NCBI RefSeq assembly: GCF_001517405.1
Contig: NZ_LN907827.1
Span: 143,769-207,768, forward strand
DNA length: 64,000 nucleotides
Reading direction: 5' to 3'
Source of the DNA: Duffyella gerundensis
Lineage (GTDB): Bacteria; Pseudomonadota; Gammaproteobacteria; Enterobacterales; Enterobacteriaceae
Part shown: piece by piece, positions 30,821 through 39,926 of the stretch
Numbering within the stretch: the stretch's first letter is position 1
How the letters are laid out: every line of letters begins with the position of its first letter
Notes under the pieces: generated by a model
Seen by the model: only the letters and a program-made list of their open reading frames with translations
The model's database searches: none
What the model was told of the DNA's origin: nothing
Made by a program: the position numbers and the translations under genes

Positions 30821-31807
30821 TTATGCCTGGCGCATTCCTGCCTGAAGCTGATAGTGCGTAAGCAGCCGCTGAATCGCGTTGAGCGCAGCGATCACTTCCT
30901 TATCATCTGGCAATTCATTATCGAAAACCATTAATGCAAAGCTCTGCCTGAAAGCACTGTTTAACGCGGGCCAATATTTTTCTGGCTGGCAAAATAACGG
31001 AATAGTGTCGAGTGGTTCATTAAACCAGTTGCCTGCGTTTGTAAACTGCTGGCGATCGGCGTCTACAACGCTTTGTAATAGCGGCAGCAGGGTTAAATCA
31101 TAAAGCGGAATGGAATAATCAGCATGGCGCAGTATCATGCAGATATCGTAAAAGTGTCGTATTTTAATGGTTAGCTGCATTAGTGCATCTGGCGAACGTG
31201 CTGCCTTAATTAACGCAACCAGCTTTTCTGTTAGCGTTCTTTCAATACCGAGTGTAAAAAGTATAAATCTGTCTAAATGATATTTATCAATTAATGGTTT
31301 TTGATCATGTAGCTTAAGAAAGTCGGTTATTAATGCGCACACAGGGAGCGGATAAACAGGCTCGGGTTTATTAAAGGCATTTATTTCTAACAGAATAACC
31401 TGAGAGGCCTGAGCAAAGTCTCCCTGAAATTCCTGCGGATAGCGATAATACGTTTTACGGAATACACTGCCTTTACTTTCACCGCTGTAACCGGGTAACG
31501 CAATAAGATCGGTGGTAATGGCTGTTTCAGCATGACGCATGAACGTTTTTATCTGGTTTCCATTGGCCTCAGGCATGAGTACCGCAAGATCAATGTCTTC
31601 TGAGAAGCGATTGATGATGCGCGAGGCTTTGGCCAGTGCGGTGCCACCTTTGAAAATGAGCCGATCCTTTTTCTCATATTGGCTGAGCCGATAAAGAAGC
31701 AGAGTAACCCAATAATCTTTCTCAATGTATATTTCTGATATATTAAAGTATCGTGCTGCGCCGGAAATAATATCCGTGAAGGCATCCTTTTCTGCATGCA
31801 AATCCAT
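30821..31807 (-). CDS. AbiEii/AbiGii-type nucleotidyltransferase toxin
   Basis: A 328-aa nucleotidyltransferase of the AbiEii toxin family (type IV toxin-antitoxin / phage abortive infection). The motif GGTALAK (54-60) followed by DIDLAV (71-76) is the nucleotidyl-transfer signature, and the conserved Lys-rich TLTEKLVALIKAAR helix is present. It starts 12 nt after the stop of a matching antitoxin gene. Both genes are visibly more AT-rich than their neighbours, which suggests horizontal acquisition. Confidence 0.88.
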   Translation of the reverse strand: MDLHAEKDAFTDIISGAARYFNISEIYIEKDYWVTLLLYRLSQYEKKDRLIFKGGTALAKASRIINRFSEDIDLAVLMPEANGNQIKTFMRHAETAITTDLIALPGYSGESKGSVFRKTYYRYPQEFQGDFAQASQVILLEINAFNKPEPVYPLPVCALITDFLKLHDQKPLIDKYHLDRFILFTLGIERTLTEKLVALIKAARSPDALMQLTIKIRHFYDICMILRHADYSIPLYDLTLLPLLQSVVDADRQQFTNAGNWFNEPLDTIPLFCQPEKYWPALNSAFRQSFALMVFDNELPDDKEVIAALNAIQRLLTHYQLQAGMRQA

Positions 31808-31819
31808 TAAATCTTACCC

Positions 31820-32500
31820 TCATACGATCCGAAACCGTGATGTTGGATTGAGCGAAGCACGTAACCTCTTTTCCAGTTCAGGTGCAAGAGGGGAGATGAT
31901 ATGCGCTAATCTGTATCGTGTTGCAGGTGGATAATACGTTAGGGCGAGATTAATTAAAGTCTCTTTTTCAATAGCGTTATTTTTTTTGAGCAGGGATCGC
32001 AATCTTGCAATTGTTGTTTCAAGTGAAGTGTCAGGAATGCGTGACAGAGCTCTCACAACATCCAATATTTCCAGGTAAGGTATATTGATATCCGTTACAG
32101 GAGCACGTGACGGGATTATGATAATTTCCAGTGCACCAATTTTTTTATTTTGCTTTGTGCTGTTACGCGATATTTCAATAGTTCGTGAAAGTTGTGTGGT
32201 CAGGCCAAGAATATTAAAGAGTCGAAGCCCGGTAATATACCCCGTTCGTTTTCCATTCTCAAATAACAGCGGCCGCAGTTTTTCACTGTCTGTAGGCTGT
32301 TGTTGGCCAAACATACCTGTTTTCGGGCGATAAAATTGCCCTTTGGCAAAGCGCGCCAGCTCACCGGACGCCACCAGGCGGCTCAGCGCTTTCGACAGGC
32401 CGTTGGGCGCACTTTTCCAGGCCGGAAAATCACGGCTGACAATGATCTTACCCGGCGGTGTTGCAGCAACCTGCCGGGCAACCTGCTGTTGAATGCTCAT
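31820..32500 (-). CDS. AbiEi-type antitoxin (DUF6088 family)
   Basis: A 226-aa protein with an N-terminal winged-helix domain (about 5-60, WKSAPNGLSKALSRLVASGELARFAKGQFYRP) and a C-terminal alpha/beta domain, the architecture of AbiEi-like antitoxins. In the characterised type IV systems this protein neutralises the toxin and represses its own operon. It lies directly upstream of the AbiEii gene. A palindrome at 32552-32569 is a candidate operator. Confidence 0.83.
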   Translation of the reverse strand: MSIQQQVARQVAATPPGKIIVSRDFPAWKSAPNGLSKALSRLVASGELARFAKGQFYRPKTGMFGQQQPTDSEKLRPLLFENGKRTGYITGLRLFNILGLTTQLSRTIEISRNSTKQNKKIGALEIIIIPSRAPVTDINIPYLEILDVVRALSRIPDTSLETTIARLRSLLKKNNAIEKETLINLALTYYPPATRYRLAHIISPLAPELEKRLRASLNPTSRFRIV

Positions 32501-32551
32501 CTGCGCCTCCGGGTAAAACGGTTATTTTATCAACAGCCGCTGAGGTGACAA

Positions 32552-32569
32552 GTTTTTCGCGTGAAAAAC
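32552..32569. promoter_or_regulatory. Candidate AbiEi operator palindrome
   Basis: GTTTTTC / GAAAAAC, a perfect 7-bp inverted repeat with a GCGT spacer, lies 52 bp upstream of the AbiEi start. AbiEi antitoxins are known to repress their operons through inverted repeats, so this is a reasonable operator candidate. Confidence 0.4.
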
Positions 32570-32851
32570 ATGACAAGAAGCCAACGTGTTGTCCGTAAAG
32601 AAAGCGATAAACAGCGGCTCAGGCATGTTCAGCCAGCGACGCCAGTAAAGCCTGATGTGACCGTGCAACAGGTGATCGGCTCTCTTGCCCAGTGCCCACA
32701 ATTTCTACGCACAGGCGAATCCTGCGTGCTGGTTAGCTACGTTAATGTGTGTGCTGTGCTGACTGGCAGCACGCGCCCTGTCGTCAAAGTACTCTCCTGT
32801 CGATGCCTGCGTAAAACTGAGGCTGCCGTCACGGCGAATGGCTCATCCTGA
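32561..32851 (+). CDS. Doubtful 96-aa open frame
   Basis: An open frame starting with GTG lies in the 463-bp gap between the AbiE pair and a hydrolase gene. I see no ribosome-binding site, no recognisable domain, and its start codon lies inside the palindrome at 32552-32569. It has several scattered cysteines and a basic N-terminus (TRSQRVVRKES). It is listed because the gap is otherwise empty, and it may not be a gene. Confidence 0.25.
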   Translation: MKNMTRSQRVVRKESDKQRLRHVQPATPVKPDVTVQQVIGSLAQCPQFLRTGESCVLVSYVNVCAVLTGSTRPVVKVLSCRCLRKTEAAVTANGSS

Positions 32852-32963
32852 TGAGCGCATCATGCTGAAGATAACGCTTTTTTAATCTGCCTCACCTTTC
32901 TGCTTTCCCACACTGCGCTTAATGCTCCTACACTCAAACTGGCAACCCTGACAGGAGCGACGC

Positions 32964-33878
32964 ATGAAAGAAAAAACGCAGCGTAACGGCAAACAGCGTG
33001 CCCTGATGGTGGCAATGGCGGCCGGAATGGCGGGCACGGTGTGGGGAATAAAGAAGTGGCGGGCATTACAACAGACGCCGCCGGTGGGCATTCACAGTCA
33101 TCACGCCGGGCTGGCCGGTTATTATCAGCAGGTAGGTCGCTGGCGAATATTTACCCGCGCGACGGCAAAGCCGATGCCCGGTTTACCGGTGGTGTTGATT
33201 CATGGTCTGGTGCTGTCGGGCCGTGCAATGGAGGATTTGGCCATTGCGCTGTCATGGGATTTCCGCGTGCTGGTGCCCGATCTGCCGGGCTATGGTGCCA
33301 GCGCGATGCCAGCGTCGTCGCCGACGCTGACGGTCGATCAGCAGGCCGATGCGCTCTGGCAGTGGATGCAGCACAACGATATTCCCCGCGCGCTGTTTAT
33401 CGGCAACTCTTTTGGCTGTCAGGTGCTGGCCGCGTTAGCGGTGCGGCATCCTGAAGCGGTGGCCGCGCTGGTCTTGCAGGGCCCGACGGTGGATCGCCAT
33501 GCGCGTTTTCTGCCGGTACAAATGTGGCGCGACTGGCGCAACGGCCGACGCGAAAAATTTCACTCTCCTGCGTCGCTGAGCCGTGTCGACTACGCCAAAG
33601 CCGGTGTTTTTCGCGCGCTGGCATCGATACGCATCATGATGCGTGACCGCATTGAGCAGCGGCTGCCTTATATTCAGGCGCCCACGCTACTGGTGCGTGG
33701 CTCACGTGATGTGGTCTCACCGGCGCGCTGGATTGAAGAGATGGATGCGCTGCTGCCGGACAGTGAAATTCTGACACTGCAGCAGGGCACGCACACCCTG
33801 AACTACGTCTATCCGTGGAATTTCTGCCGCGCGATTCGTCCTTTCCTGATGGCTAATCGGGAGCATGATCATGAGTAA
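32964..33878 (+). CDS. Membrane-anchored alpha/beta hydrolase
   Basis: A 304-aa alpha/beta-hydrolase-fold protein. Residues 12-30 are a single hydrophobic segment after a basic N-terminus, so it is probably membrane-anchored. The oxyanion region is LIHGLV, the nucleophile elbow GNSFGC, and the acid and histidine lie in RGSRDVVSP and GTHTLNYVYP. ATG is preceded by AGGAG. The start of the next gene overlaps its end by 8 nt, so the two are translated together. The substrate is unknown. Confidence 0.83.
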   Translation: MKEKTQRNGKQRALMVAMAAGMAGTVWGIKKWRALQQTPPVGIHSHHAGLAGYYQQVGRWRIFTRATAKPMPGLPVVLIHGLVLSGRAMEDLAIALSWDFRVLVPDLPGYGASAMPASSPTLTVDQQADALWQWMQHNDIPRALFIGNSFGCQVLAALAVRHPEAVAALVLQGPTVDRHARFLPVQMWRDWRNGRREKFHSPASLSRVDYAKAGVFRALASIRIMMRDRIEQRLPYIQAPTLLVRGSRDVVSPARWIEEMDALLPDSEILTLQQGTHTLNYVYPWNFCRAIRPFLMANREHDHE

Positions 33879-35259
33879 AGCGCCACGGGGCATCGCCCGT
33901 TTTGACTCTGCCGCCGCCATGGTCGCGGCGCTCGCCTCGGCACTGCATCAACAGCCCTTCAGCAGCCCGAGCCAGTCACCTGCGCTTGATCGCCTGTTGC
34001 CCGCCTTAAATCGCCTGCCCGATACGCTGCGCGAATGGGGCTACGCCATTGGCGGCATGGCGGAAGGCATTACCCTGAAAAAAGCGCAAAAGCTCGATGT
34101 GGAAGGCATTAATCAGTGGATGTGTGAGCAGTATCCGCAGCGTGACTATCCGGCGGCTTTTATCGGTTCCTCCAACGGTGCGATGGTGCATCTTGCCTCG
34201 GCGATGGGCATCCCCTGGCTGCCGCAGACCTTTCTCTGTCCGGTACGCTCGCTGGACAACGATCCTGATGATGCCCAACGTGGATTTGAACAGGGCAGGC
34301 CGGTGATCGATGCGCTGCTGGCGGTCTCGCCGCATCTTGCCGTACATCACATGCAGGACCCGAATCAGGATCGACTGATGCTCGATCAGATGTCTTATTT
34401 TCGGCTCAAGCAGCGCCGCCTGACCTTATCGACCAAAGAGTTTCTGCTCAGCTCTCTGCCGCCCGGCTCCACGCTGATCGTCAATCATTGCCGCCAGAGC
34501 TGGCCGGTGACGCGCACCAACGATCGCGCCTGCTTCCAGTTCGGTGCGCTCGGCGGGGCCAGCGAACAGGAATATTTCACCGGTGGGCCGCGTGTGGCGG
34601 AATACCTTGCGCGCTACGGCGTCGATCGCGATCGCTGGCAGCCGCCGGAACCCAACGCCCGGCTACCGGAGGCGGAATGGGGATTCGATCCGGCGCTATT
34701 GCCGGAACTGCGTGAGCTGGCGGCCGATCAGAACTGGACGCTGCTGGAGCTGAGCTACGAGCATCCGGAGGATCTCAGCTTTGTGACGGCGGAAATTTAT
34801 CGCGACTGGTACATCGCAGCGGGCATTCTGCCGACGCGGCTGGTGGTCGATAATTTCCTGCTGATGGACCCGTGGGTGACCCAGCAGCTGCACGCGATAC
34901 CGTTCTGGCTGGTGTTCTGCACTGAACCGTCGGCGAATAATCTGCAGCGTTTTCTCGATAAACAGCCACCGTTTAACCATATCGATATGCTGTTGTTTTC
35001 ACACGGCACCGAAAGCATCGGCATGGCACCGATTGCGCGCTGGCAGCAGCTACTGGATTGTGCCAAAGAAGAAGGGGCGTTTGTGGGTGCGGATGCTGAA
35101 CGTTACCCGCGTGATTTCGCCACGCTGTCGCGTTTTGATGAGGCGCTACAGCAGCGAGCACCGTTGCAGGCGCCGCCACCGCCGCTGGCGCTGGATAAGC
35201 TAATTAGCGGAATCCAGCGCTACGGCGAAAAATTTGGCGTCACGCTGACGCCGTTATAA
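33871..35259 (+). CDS. Unrecognised 462-aa protein coupled to a hydrolase
   Basis: A soluble protein with no family I can name with confidence. It has a GSSNGA stretch (GxSxG-like) in YPAAFIGSSNGAMVHLASAMG, and a Trp-rich C-terminal half with WALLEL-type alternating hydrophobic strands. Start chosen at 33871 because GGGAG sits 7 nt ahead; another ATG lies two codons upstream. It overlaps the hydrolase gene and is convergent with lgoT. The GxSxG pattern and coupling hint at a second hydrolase-like enzyme, but this is inference. Confidence 0.7.
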   Translation: MSKAPRGIARFDSAAAMVAALASALHQQPFSSPSQSPALDRLLPALNRLPDTLREWGYAIGGMAEGITLKKAQKLDVEGINQWMCEQYPQRDYPAAFIGSSNGAMVHLASAMGIPWLPQTFLCPVRSLDNDPDDAQRGFEQGRPVIDALLAVSPHLAVHHMQDPNQDRLMLDQMSYFRLKQRRLTLSTKEFLLSSLPPGSTLIVNHCRQSWPVTRTNDRACFQFGALGGASEQEYFTGGPRVAEYLARYGVDRDRWQPPEPNARLPEAEWGFDPALLPELRELAADQNWTLLELSYEHPEDLSFVTAEIYRDWYIAAGILPTRLVVDNFLLMDPWVTQQLHAIPFWLVFCTEPSANNLQRFLDKQPPFNHIDMLLFSHGTESIGMAPIARWQQLLDCAKEEGAFVGADAERYPRDFATLSRFDEALQQRAPLQAPPPPLALDKLISGIQRYGEKFGVTLTPL

Positions 35260-35263
35260 GAGG

Positions 35264-36613
35264 TTAGGGCACCTGGTCGACGATCGGTTTTTTCACCATG
35301 AACAGATAGGCCATGGCGCCCACCACCGTCACACAAGCACAGATGGTCAGTGCCAGGCTAAAGGATTTGGTGGTATCGAGGATCCAGCCGGTAATCACCG
35401 GGGCAAAGGACGCAAAGATAAAGCTGGCAAAGTTCTGGATGCTGCCGACCGATGCAGTCATGCGTGCGGTGACGTTAACGTGAATCAATCCCCAGCAGGA
35501 GGTGCCGGCAAAGTGAATACAGAACAGCGCCATGCCGATAATCAATACCGCACTGCCGGTGCTGTCGGCGCGGGTCACCACCGCGGTGAAGGCCGCTGAC
35601 AGCAGCATACCGGCCACAATACAGACCTTACGGGTTTTCACCGCCTGCATGCCACGCTTGACCAGCGCATCCACCACGTAACCGTTGAGCAACATGCCCG
35701 CGGCGCCGAACAGGAACGGAATGGCGGTCAGCCAGCCGGTGCTTTTCAAATCCAGATTGTAAGTCGACTGCAGATAGCCGGGCAGCCAGGCAATATAGAG
35801 CCACGCGGTATAGTTGATGCCGCTAAAGCCAATCATCATTCCCCACATGGTGCGGTTCTTAAACAGCCCGCGCCATTCTGCAAAGCTCATCGGCTCCTTG
35901 CGTGCCGCCACGCTGCCCGCCTGCAAATAGTGAATCTCTTCGGCACTAAGAATGTTGTTATCACGGTTGCGATAGAGCATGTACCAGCCAATGGCCAGTA
36001 CCATGCCGAACACGCCGATGGTGATAAACATGCCGCGCCAGCCCATCACCATCATCATCGCCGCCAGAATCGGCGGGCTGATCGCCAGACCAATCATCGA
36101 CGACGCGTTGAAAAAGCCCATCGGCATGCCGCGTTCTTTGATGTTGAACCAGTCGTTGATCACCTTGACGCCGCACGGGTTCATCGGCGCTTCACCGATG
36201 CCAAGGCCGATGCGCACGAGGATAAAATGCGTGAAGTTGTTTACCAGCCCGGAGAGCGCCTGAAAAAACGACCAGACAAACATGCCGATACCGAGCATGA
36301 TGCGCGGCCCTTTGCGATCCAGCAACGCGCCACAGGGCAGCTGGGCAATACCATACGCCAGCGAAAAGGCGGAGAGCAGCAGACCAATCTCCGTGGCTGA
36401 CAGCCCCATCTCCTGACGAATAGTCATATTCGCGACGGACAGCGAGCTGCGGTCGAGATAGTTAATCACCGCTGCCAGCAGCAGCAGCGTCATGGCGGTG
36501 ATTTGAATCTTACGGATGCGTGGCGAACGAACCAGCGCGCCGCGCGCCGGAATAAACTCATCGCCTGGTGGTGTTGAGACCGTATCACTTTTACGGCCGG
36601 TAATATTTTCCAT
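35264..36613 (-). CDS. lgoT: L-galactonate transporter LgoT (YjjL)
   Basis: A 449-aa, 12-helix MFS carrier of the anion:cation symporter family. It aligns with E. coli LgoT (453 aa) nearly end to end, including AAVINYLDRSSLSVAN, GIGEAPMNPCGVKVINDWFN and FCIHFAGTSCWGLIHV. It imports L-galactonate. It lies with a LgoR-like regulator and LgoD, reproducing the E. coli lgo locus. Start MENITGRKS is preferred over the ATG two codons earlier because of SD spacing (GGGAG, 6 nt). Confidence 0.92.
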   Translation of the reverse strand: MENITGRKSDTVSTPPGDEFIPARGALVRSPRIRKIQITAMTLLLLAAVINYLDRSSLSVANMTIRQEMGLSATEIGLLLSAFSLAYGIAQLPCGALLDRKGPRIMLGIGMFVWSFFQALSGLVNNFTHFILVRIGLGIGEAPMNPCGVKVINDWFNIKERGMPMGFFNASSMIGLAISPPILAAMMMVMGWRGMFITIGVFGMVLAIGWYMLYRNRDNNILSAEEIHYLQAGSVAARKEPMSFAEWRGLFKNRTMWGMMIGFSGINYTAWLYIAWLPGYLQSTYNLDLKSTGWLTAIPFLFGAAGMLLNGYVVDALVKRGMQAVKTRKVCIVAGMLLSAAFTAVVTRADSTGSAVLIIGMALFCIHFAGTSCWGLIHVNVTARMTASVGSIQNFASFIFASFAPVITGWILDTTKSFSLALTICACVTVVGAMAYLFMVKKPIVDQVP

Positions 36614-36773
36614 TGCCATCTCCCAGCAGGGTAGGACGCGTTGTTGTCGGGTAAGGAACTTACCGTTTCATGAGCCTGAAGGCTGTAAGCAGACTAATGA
36701 GTGTGACGGGAGATGTTGCTAAGTTGTTTCATTTCCGTGCAGCAGGTTCCGCTTCACGGTTTTTAATCGGTTT

Positions 36774-37682
36774 TTAATTGCGCTGATACTGGTTGATTGA
36801 GCGGATCATGGAAGATTTGGCAGTGGCGAGATGACGATGCAGCGCCCGCTGGGCATTGAGATCCTGCCGGTGAATCATTGCGGTCAGGATCGCCATATGT
36901 TCTTCGAGCGCGATGATGTTGCGCTGTTTGAGATCGCTTTCATCCCACTGATAGTGGGAATGAAAAATCACCGAAATAATTTCCATCGACTGATTAAAAA
37001 AGACGTTGTTGGCCGCCGACAGAATCAGCGTGTGCATCGCCTTATCCAGCTCCGCAAAACGACGATAGCTGCTGGCGATGCTGTCACGCAGCTCACGGTG
37101 ACGGTCCAGCAGATCGCGAATGCGTATCCAGCGTTCATCACTGGCGGGCAGATTAATAAAGCGATTCAGCGCGTGGGTTTCCAGCATTTCCCGCAGTTCA
37201 AATAGCTGCTCGGCATAGGCCTGATCGAATTTTTTCATGCGCCAGTGGCCGCGTCGTATCGGCTCCAGCAGGTCATAGCGCATAAAACGCAGCAGGAATT
37301 CGCGTACCACCACCGGGCTGACTCTCATCGTCTGCGCCAGCTGCAATTCAGAAAAGTTATCGCCTGCCAGCAGCTGTCGCTGATTGATCATCTGAAAAAA
37401 GGCTTCCTCAACGCGCGCCGCCTGTTCGGCAATCGGCAGAGCGACGTCGGCAAGGCGATCTTCGCCCGCAGGCTGACGCACGATGACGTAGCTGTCATGC
37501 ACTTTTTCCAGCACGCCGCGCTGATGTAAATAGTGCAGTGTATGGCGCACCGTGGTGCGGCTGATGTTAAACATTTCTGCCAGCGCAGCCTGCGGTGGCA
37601 GAGGCGACGGAATATGGCGCTGCTCAATGCCATCCAGCATCTGATTAATGACGTTGTGACGTAAATCCTGACTACGGCTCAT
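36774..37682 (-). CDS. lgoR: GntR/FCD regulator LgoR (YjjM)
   Basis: A 302-aa GntR-family regulator with an N-terminal HTH (ALAEMFNISRTTVRHTLHYL) and a C-terminal FCD-type helical domain. Segments such as MINQRQL, SELQLAQ, SPVVVREFLL and SHYQWDESDLKQRNIIALEEHM track E. coli LgoR closely. It should control lgoT and the divergent lgoD in response to L-galactonate. ATG 37682 gives the E. coli-like MSRSQDLRHNVINQM start; an extension upstream is unsupported. Confidence 0.91.
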   Translation of the reverse strand: MSRSQDLRHNVINQMLDGIEQRHIPSPLPPQAALAEMFNISRTTVRHTLHYLHQRGVLEKVHDSYVIVRQPAGEDRLADVALPIAEQAARVEEAFFQMINQRQLLAGDNFSELQLAQTMRVSPVVVREFLLRFMRYDLLEPIRRGHWRMKKFDQAYAEQLFELREMLETHALNRFINLPASDERWIRIRDLLDRHRELRDSIASSYRRFAELDKAMHTLILSAANNVFFNQSMEIISVIFHSHYQWDESDLKQRNIIALEEHMAILTAMIHRQDLNAQRALHRHLATAKSSMIRSINQYQRN

Positions 37683-37819
37683 GGCAGTTCCCGGTTTTTT
37701 ATTCATTAAAAACCATGCAAAGCCCAAAAAAACGCTGTGTTGTCACAGTTCTGTACACGGAGTGCGCTGCTGTCGGCGATTATTGGTCATAACAGCGCAG
37801 AGATAACAGGAGATTAACA

Positions 37820-38842
37820 ATGACAACAATGAATACGCTGGTCTGTGCCGAACCGCGCAGCATGCAGTGGCAAACCCGTGAGAAACCCACTGCGCAGCCG
37901 GGCGAAGCGCTGTTGAAAATAGTGGCGGCCGGCATTTGCGGCACCGACATTCATGCCTGGGGCGGCAATCAGCCGTTCTTCAGCTATCCACGCGTGCTGG
38001 GCCATGAACTTTGCGGCGAAGTGGTGGCGTTGGGCAGCGGCGTCAGCGATTTTCACGTCGGTCAACGCGTGGCGTTGATGCCTTATCTCTCCTGTCAGCG
38101 CTGTGGTGCCTGCCAGAGCGGCAAGAGCAACTGCTGTGAAAATATCTCGGTGATTGGCGTGCATCAGGATGGTGGCTTTTGCGATTTCCTCAGCGTGCCA
38201 GTGAGCAATCTGCTGGCTGTTGATGCGCTACCGCCTGAAGCGGCGGCATTGATTGAGCCGTTCGCCATCAGCGCCCATGCGGTGCGCCGGGCGACCATTG
38301 TCGCGGACGATCATCTGCTGGTGGTGGGTGCCGGGCCGATCGGCCTTGGCGTCGCCGCCATTGCCGACGCTGCGGGTGCAAAAGTGGTAGTGGCAGACAC
38401 CAGCGATTTTCGCCGGGAGCATGTGGCACAGCAGCTTGGTCTGGTGACGCTGAACCCGCTCGATGCCGGTTTTGATGCGGCGCTACGCGATCAGTTCAAC
38501 GGCATGCTGGCAGAAAAGGTGATCGACGCCACCGGCAGTCCAGCGGCGATGAACGGCGTGGTGAACCTGATTCGCCACGGCGGCAGCGTGGTGTTTGTCG
38601 GCCTGCACAAAGGCGATCTGGTGATTCCCGACAGCGATTTCCACAAGAAAGAGACCACCCTGATGGGCAGCCGCAACGCCACGCGCGAAGATTTTGACAA
38701 GGTGCGCGAGCTCATGGCCGCAGGCAGCCTACGCGCCGACATGATGTTTACCCATCGCTTTGCGTTTGCTGGCTTGGCAGATGAGTTTGAGGAGGGAGTG
38801 ATTAATAACCGCAACCTGATTAAAGGCGTGGTGTTTTTCTGA
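37820..38842 (+). CDS. lgoD: L-galactonate 5-dehydrogenase LgoD (YjjN)
   Basis: A 340-aa zinc-dependent medium-chain dehydrogenase, the same length as E. coli LgoD, oxidising L-galactonate to D-tagaturonate, which then enters the hexuronate pathway. The catalytic-zinc Cys is in GICGTDIHAWGGNQPFFSYPR with GHEL, the structural-zinc cysteines in CQRCGACQSGKSNCC, and the NAD motif is VGAGPIGLG. GGAGATTAACA precedes ATG. It is divergent from lgoR across 137 bp. Confidence 0.93.
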   Translation: MTTMNTLVCAEPRSMQWQTREKPTAQPGEALLKIVAAGICGTDIHAWGGNQPFFSYPRVLGHELCGEVVALGSGVSDFHVGQRVALMPYLSCQRCGACQSGKSNCCENISVIGVHQDGGFCDFLSVPVSNLLAVDALPPEAAALIEPFAISAHAVRRATIVADDHLLVVGAGPIGLGVAAIADAAGAKVVVADTSDFRREHVAQQLGLVTLNPLDAGFDAALRDQFNGMLAEKVIDATGSPAAMNGVVNLIRHGGSVVFVGLHKGDLVIPDSDFHKKETTLMGSRNATREDFDKVRELMAAGSLRADMMFTHRFAFAGLADEFEEGVINNRNLIKGVVFF

Positions 38843-38911
38843 GGATCAGCAACGATATGGGTTTGCCCGGAGGCGGGCGGCCTTTTGAGGGCCCGGTCAA
38901 GGTCAAAGGCG

Positions 38912-39023
38912 ATTTCTTTCTGCCTTGCAGGCGGCCTTTTTAAGGTCCAGGTCAAGGACCATTTCGTTCTGCCTTGCAGGCTGCCTTTTTAAGGTCAAGG
39001 TCAAGGTCTATTTCGTTCTGCCT
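38912..39023. repeat. Three 49-bp-spaced units in the left arm of copy A
   Basis: ATTTC-TTCTGCC recurs at 38912, 38961 and 39010, exactly 49 bp apart, with GGTCAAGGTC spacers. The third unit switches to the TGAAGGCAGCCCGAGCAGGG form that dominates copy B. Confidence 0.8.
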
Positions 39024-39410
39024 GAAGGCAGCCCGAGCAGGGCCGGCAGTCGCCCCGGCCCTGCACCCGCGCTATCCGGCAAACACAACCGCCCACTTCG
39101 TGGGTGCCCTCAGCAACAGCGTTTTCCTGACGGACCTGGCGCGATTCGCTCCCGGCTCAGCGCACCCTCTCGCCGCATCCCTGCGGCTCGCCCTGGAAAA
39201 CGCTTTTGCCTCGGCGTTTGTGATGCCTCCTAAAGGTCAAAACCCAGGTCAAAACCGAAAAGATTAAAGATGAAATTCTAAATAAATCCCAAAACTCAAA
39301 ACTCAAAACTAAAGCTAAAGCCAAACACCCAAATCCAAATCGTGGAGCGTGAAGCGTGAGGCCTGAAGTCTAATAAATTAAAAAATTGAAGTACCTGTGC
39401 CTTAGATATT

Positions 39411-39482
39411 TGGGTTTTGACCTGGGTTTTGACCTGGGTTTTGACCTGGGTTTTGACCTGGGTTTTGACTTGGGTTTTGACC
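39411..39482. repeat. Six 12-bp tandem units in copy A
   Basis: TGGGTTTTGACC (one unit ends CT) is repeated six times in register at the start of the right arm. The reverse complement, GGTCAAAACCCA, occurs about twice at the end of the left arm. Confidence 0.9.
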
Positions 39483-39926
39483 TTGAGGAGGCATCACCAC
39501 CGCTGAGGAGGTAAACATTTCAGGATGACCCGCCATGGATGGCGGGGAAAGGGAGCGCTGAGCAGGAGCGAATCGCGAGCGGTCCGTGAAGAAATGTGAA
39601 CCGACGAAGGTACCCGCCTGCGGCGGGCGGTTGTGTTTGCCGGATAGCCGGGGTGCAGGGGCGGGGCGCATGCCGCCCCTGCTCGGGCGGCCCGAAGGGC
39701 AGAACGAAATGGCCGTTGACCTTAAGACCTTGACCTTAAGACGTTGACCTTAAAGCCGCCAGCAAGGCAGAACGAAATGGCCGTTGACCTTAAGACATTG
39801 ACCTTAAAAAGCCGTCTGCCAGACAAAAGCCACCCGCTTCCGGGCACCCCAAAACCGCCGTTGACCTTGACCTCTGGCCGCCTGCAAGGCAACACTATCG
39901 CCCCTTTGTTTTGCTGGAACTGAATT

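Larger units (their letters stand above)
38870..39892. repeat. Compound inverted-repeat element, copy A
   Basis: About 1 kb without a credible gene between lgoD and fluC. The left arm (to about 39262) carries ATTTCGTTCTGCC units, a GCCCGAGCAGGG block and CTATCCGGCAAACACAACCG. The right arm (from about 39400) carries the same blocks in reverse complement (CGGTTGTGTTTGCCGGATAG, CCCCTGCTCGGGC, GGCAGAACGAAAT). The core is AT-rich with two to three AAAACTC heptamers and a conserved stretch around GTACCTGTGCCTTAGATATT. A second, expanded copy lies at 50270-51945 in the same orientation. Open frames here follow repeat periodicity and are not genes. Confidence 0.85.

Noticed and set aside
38843..39926. 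Insertion sequence or integron-like element
   Set aside because: There is no transposase or integrase frame, no clear target-site duplication and no attC-like core.
39893..39926. Fluoride riboswitch ahead of fluC
   Set aside because: The space between the repeat edge and the start codon is too short, and no conserved crcB-motif bases are visible.
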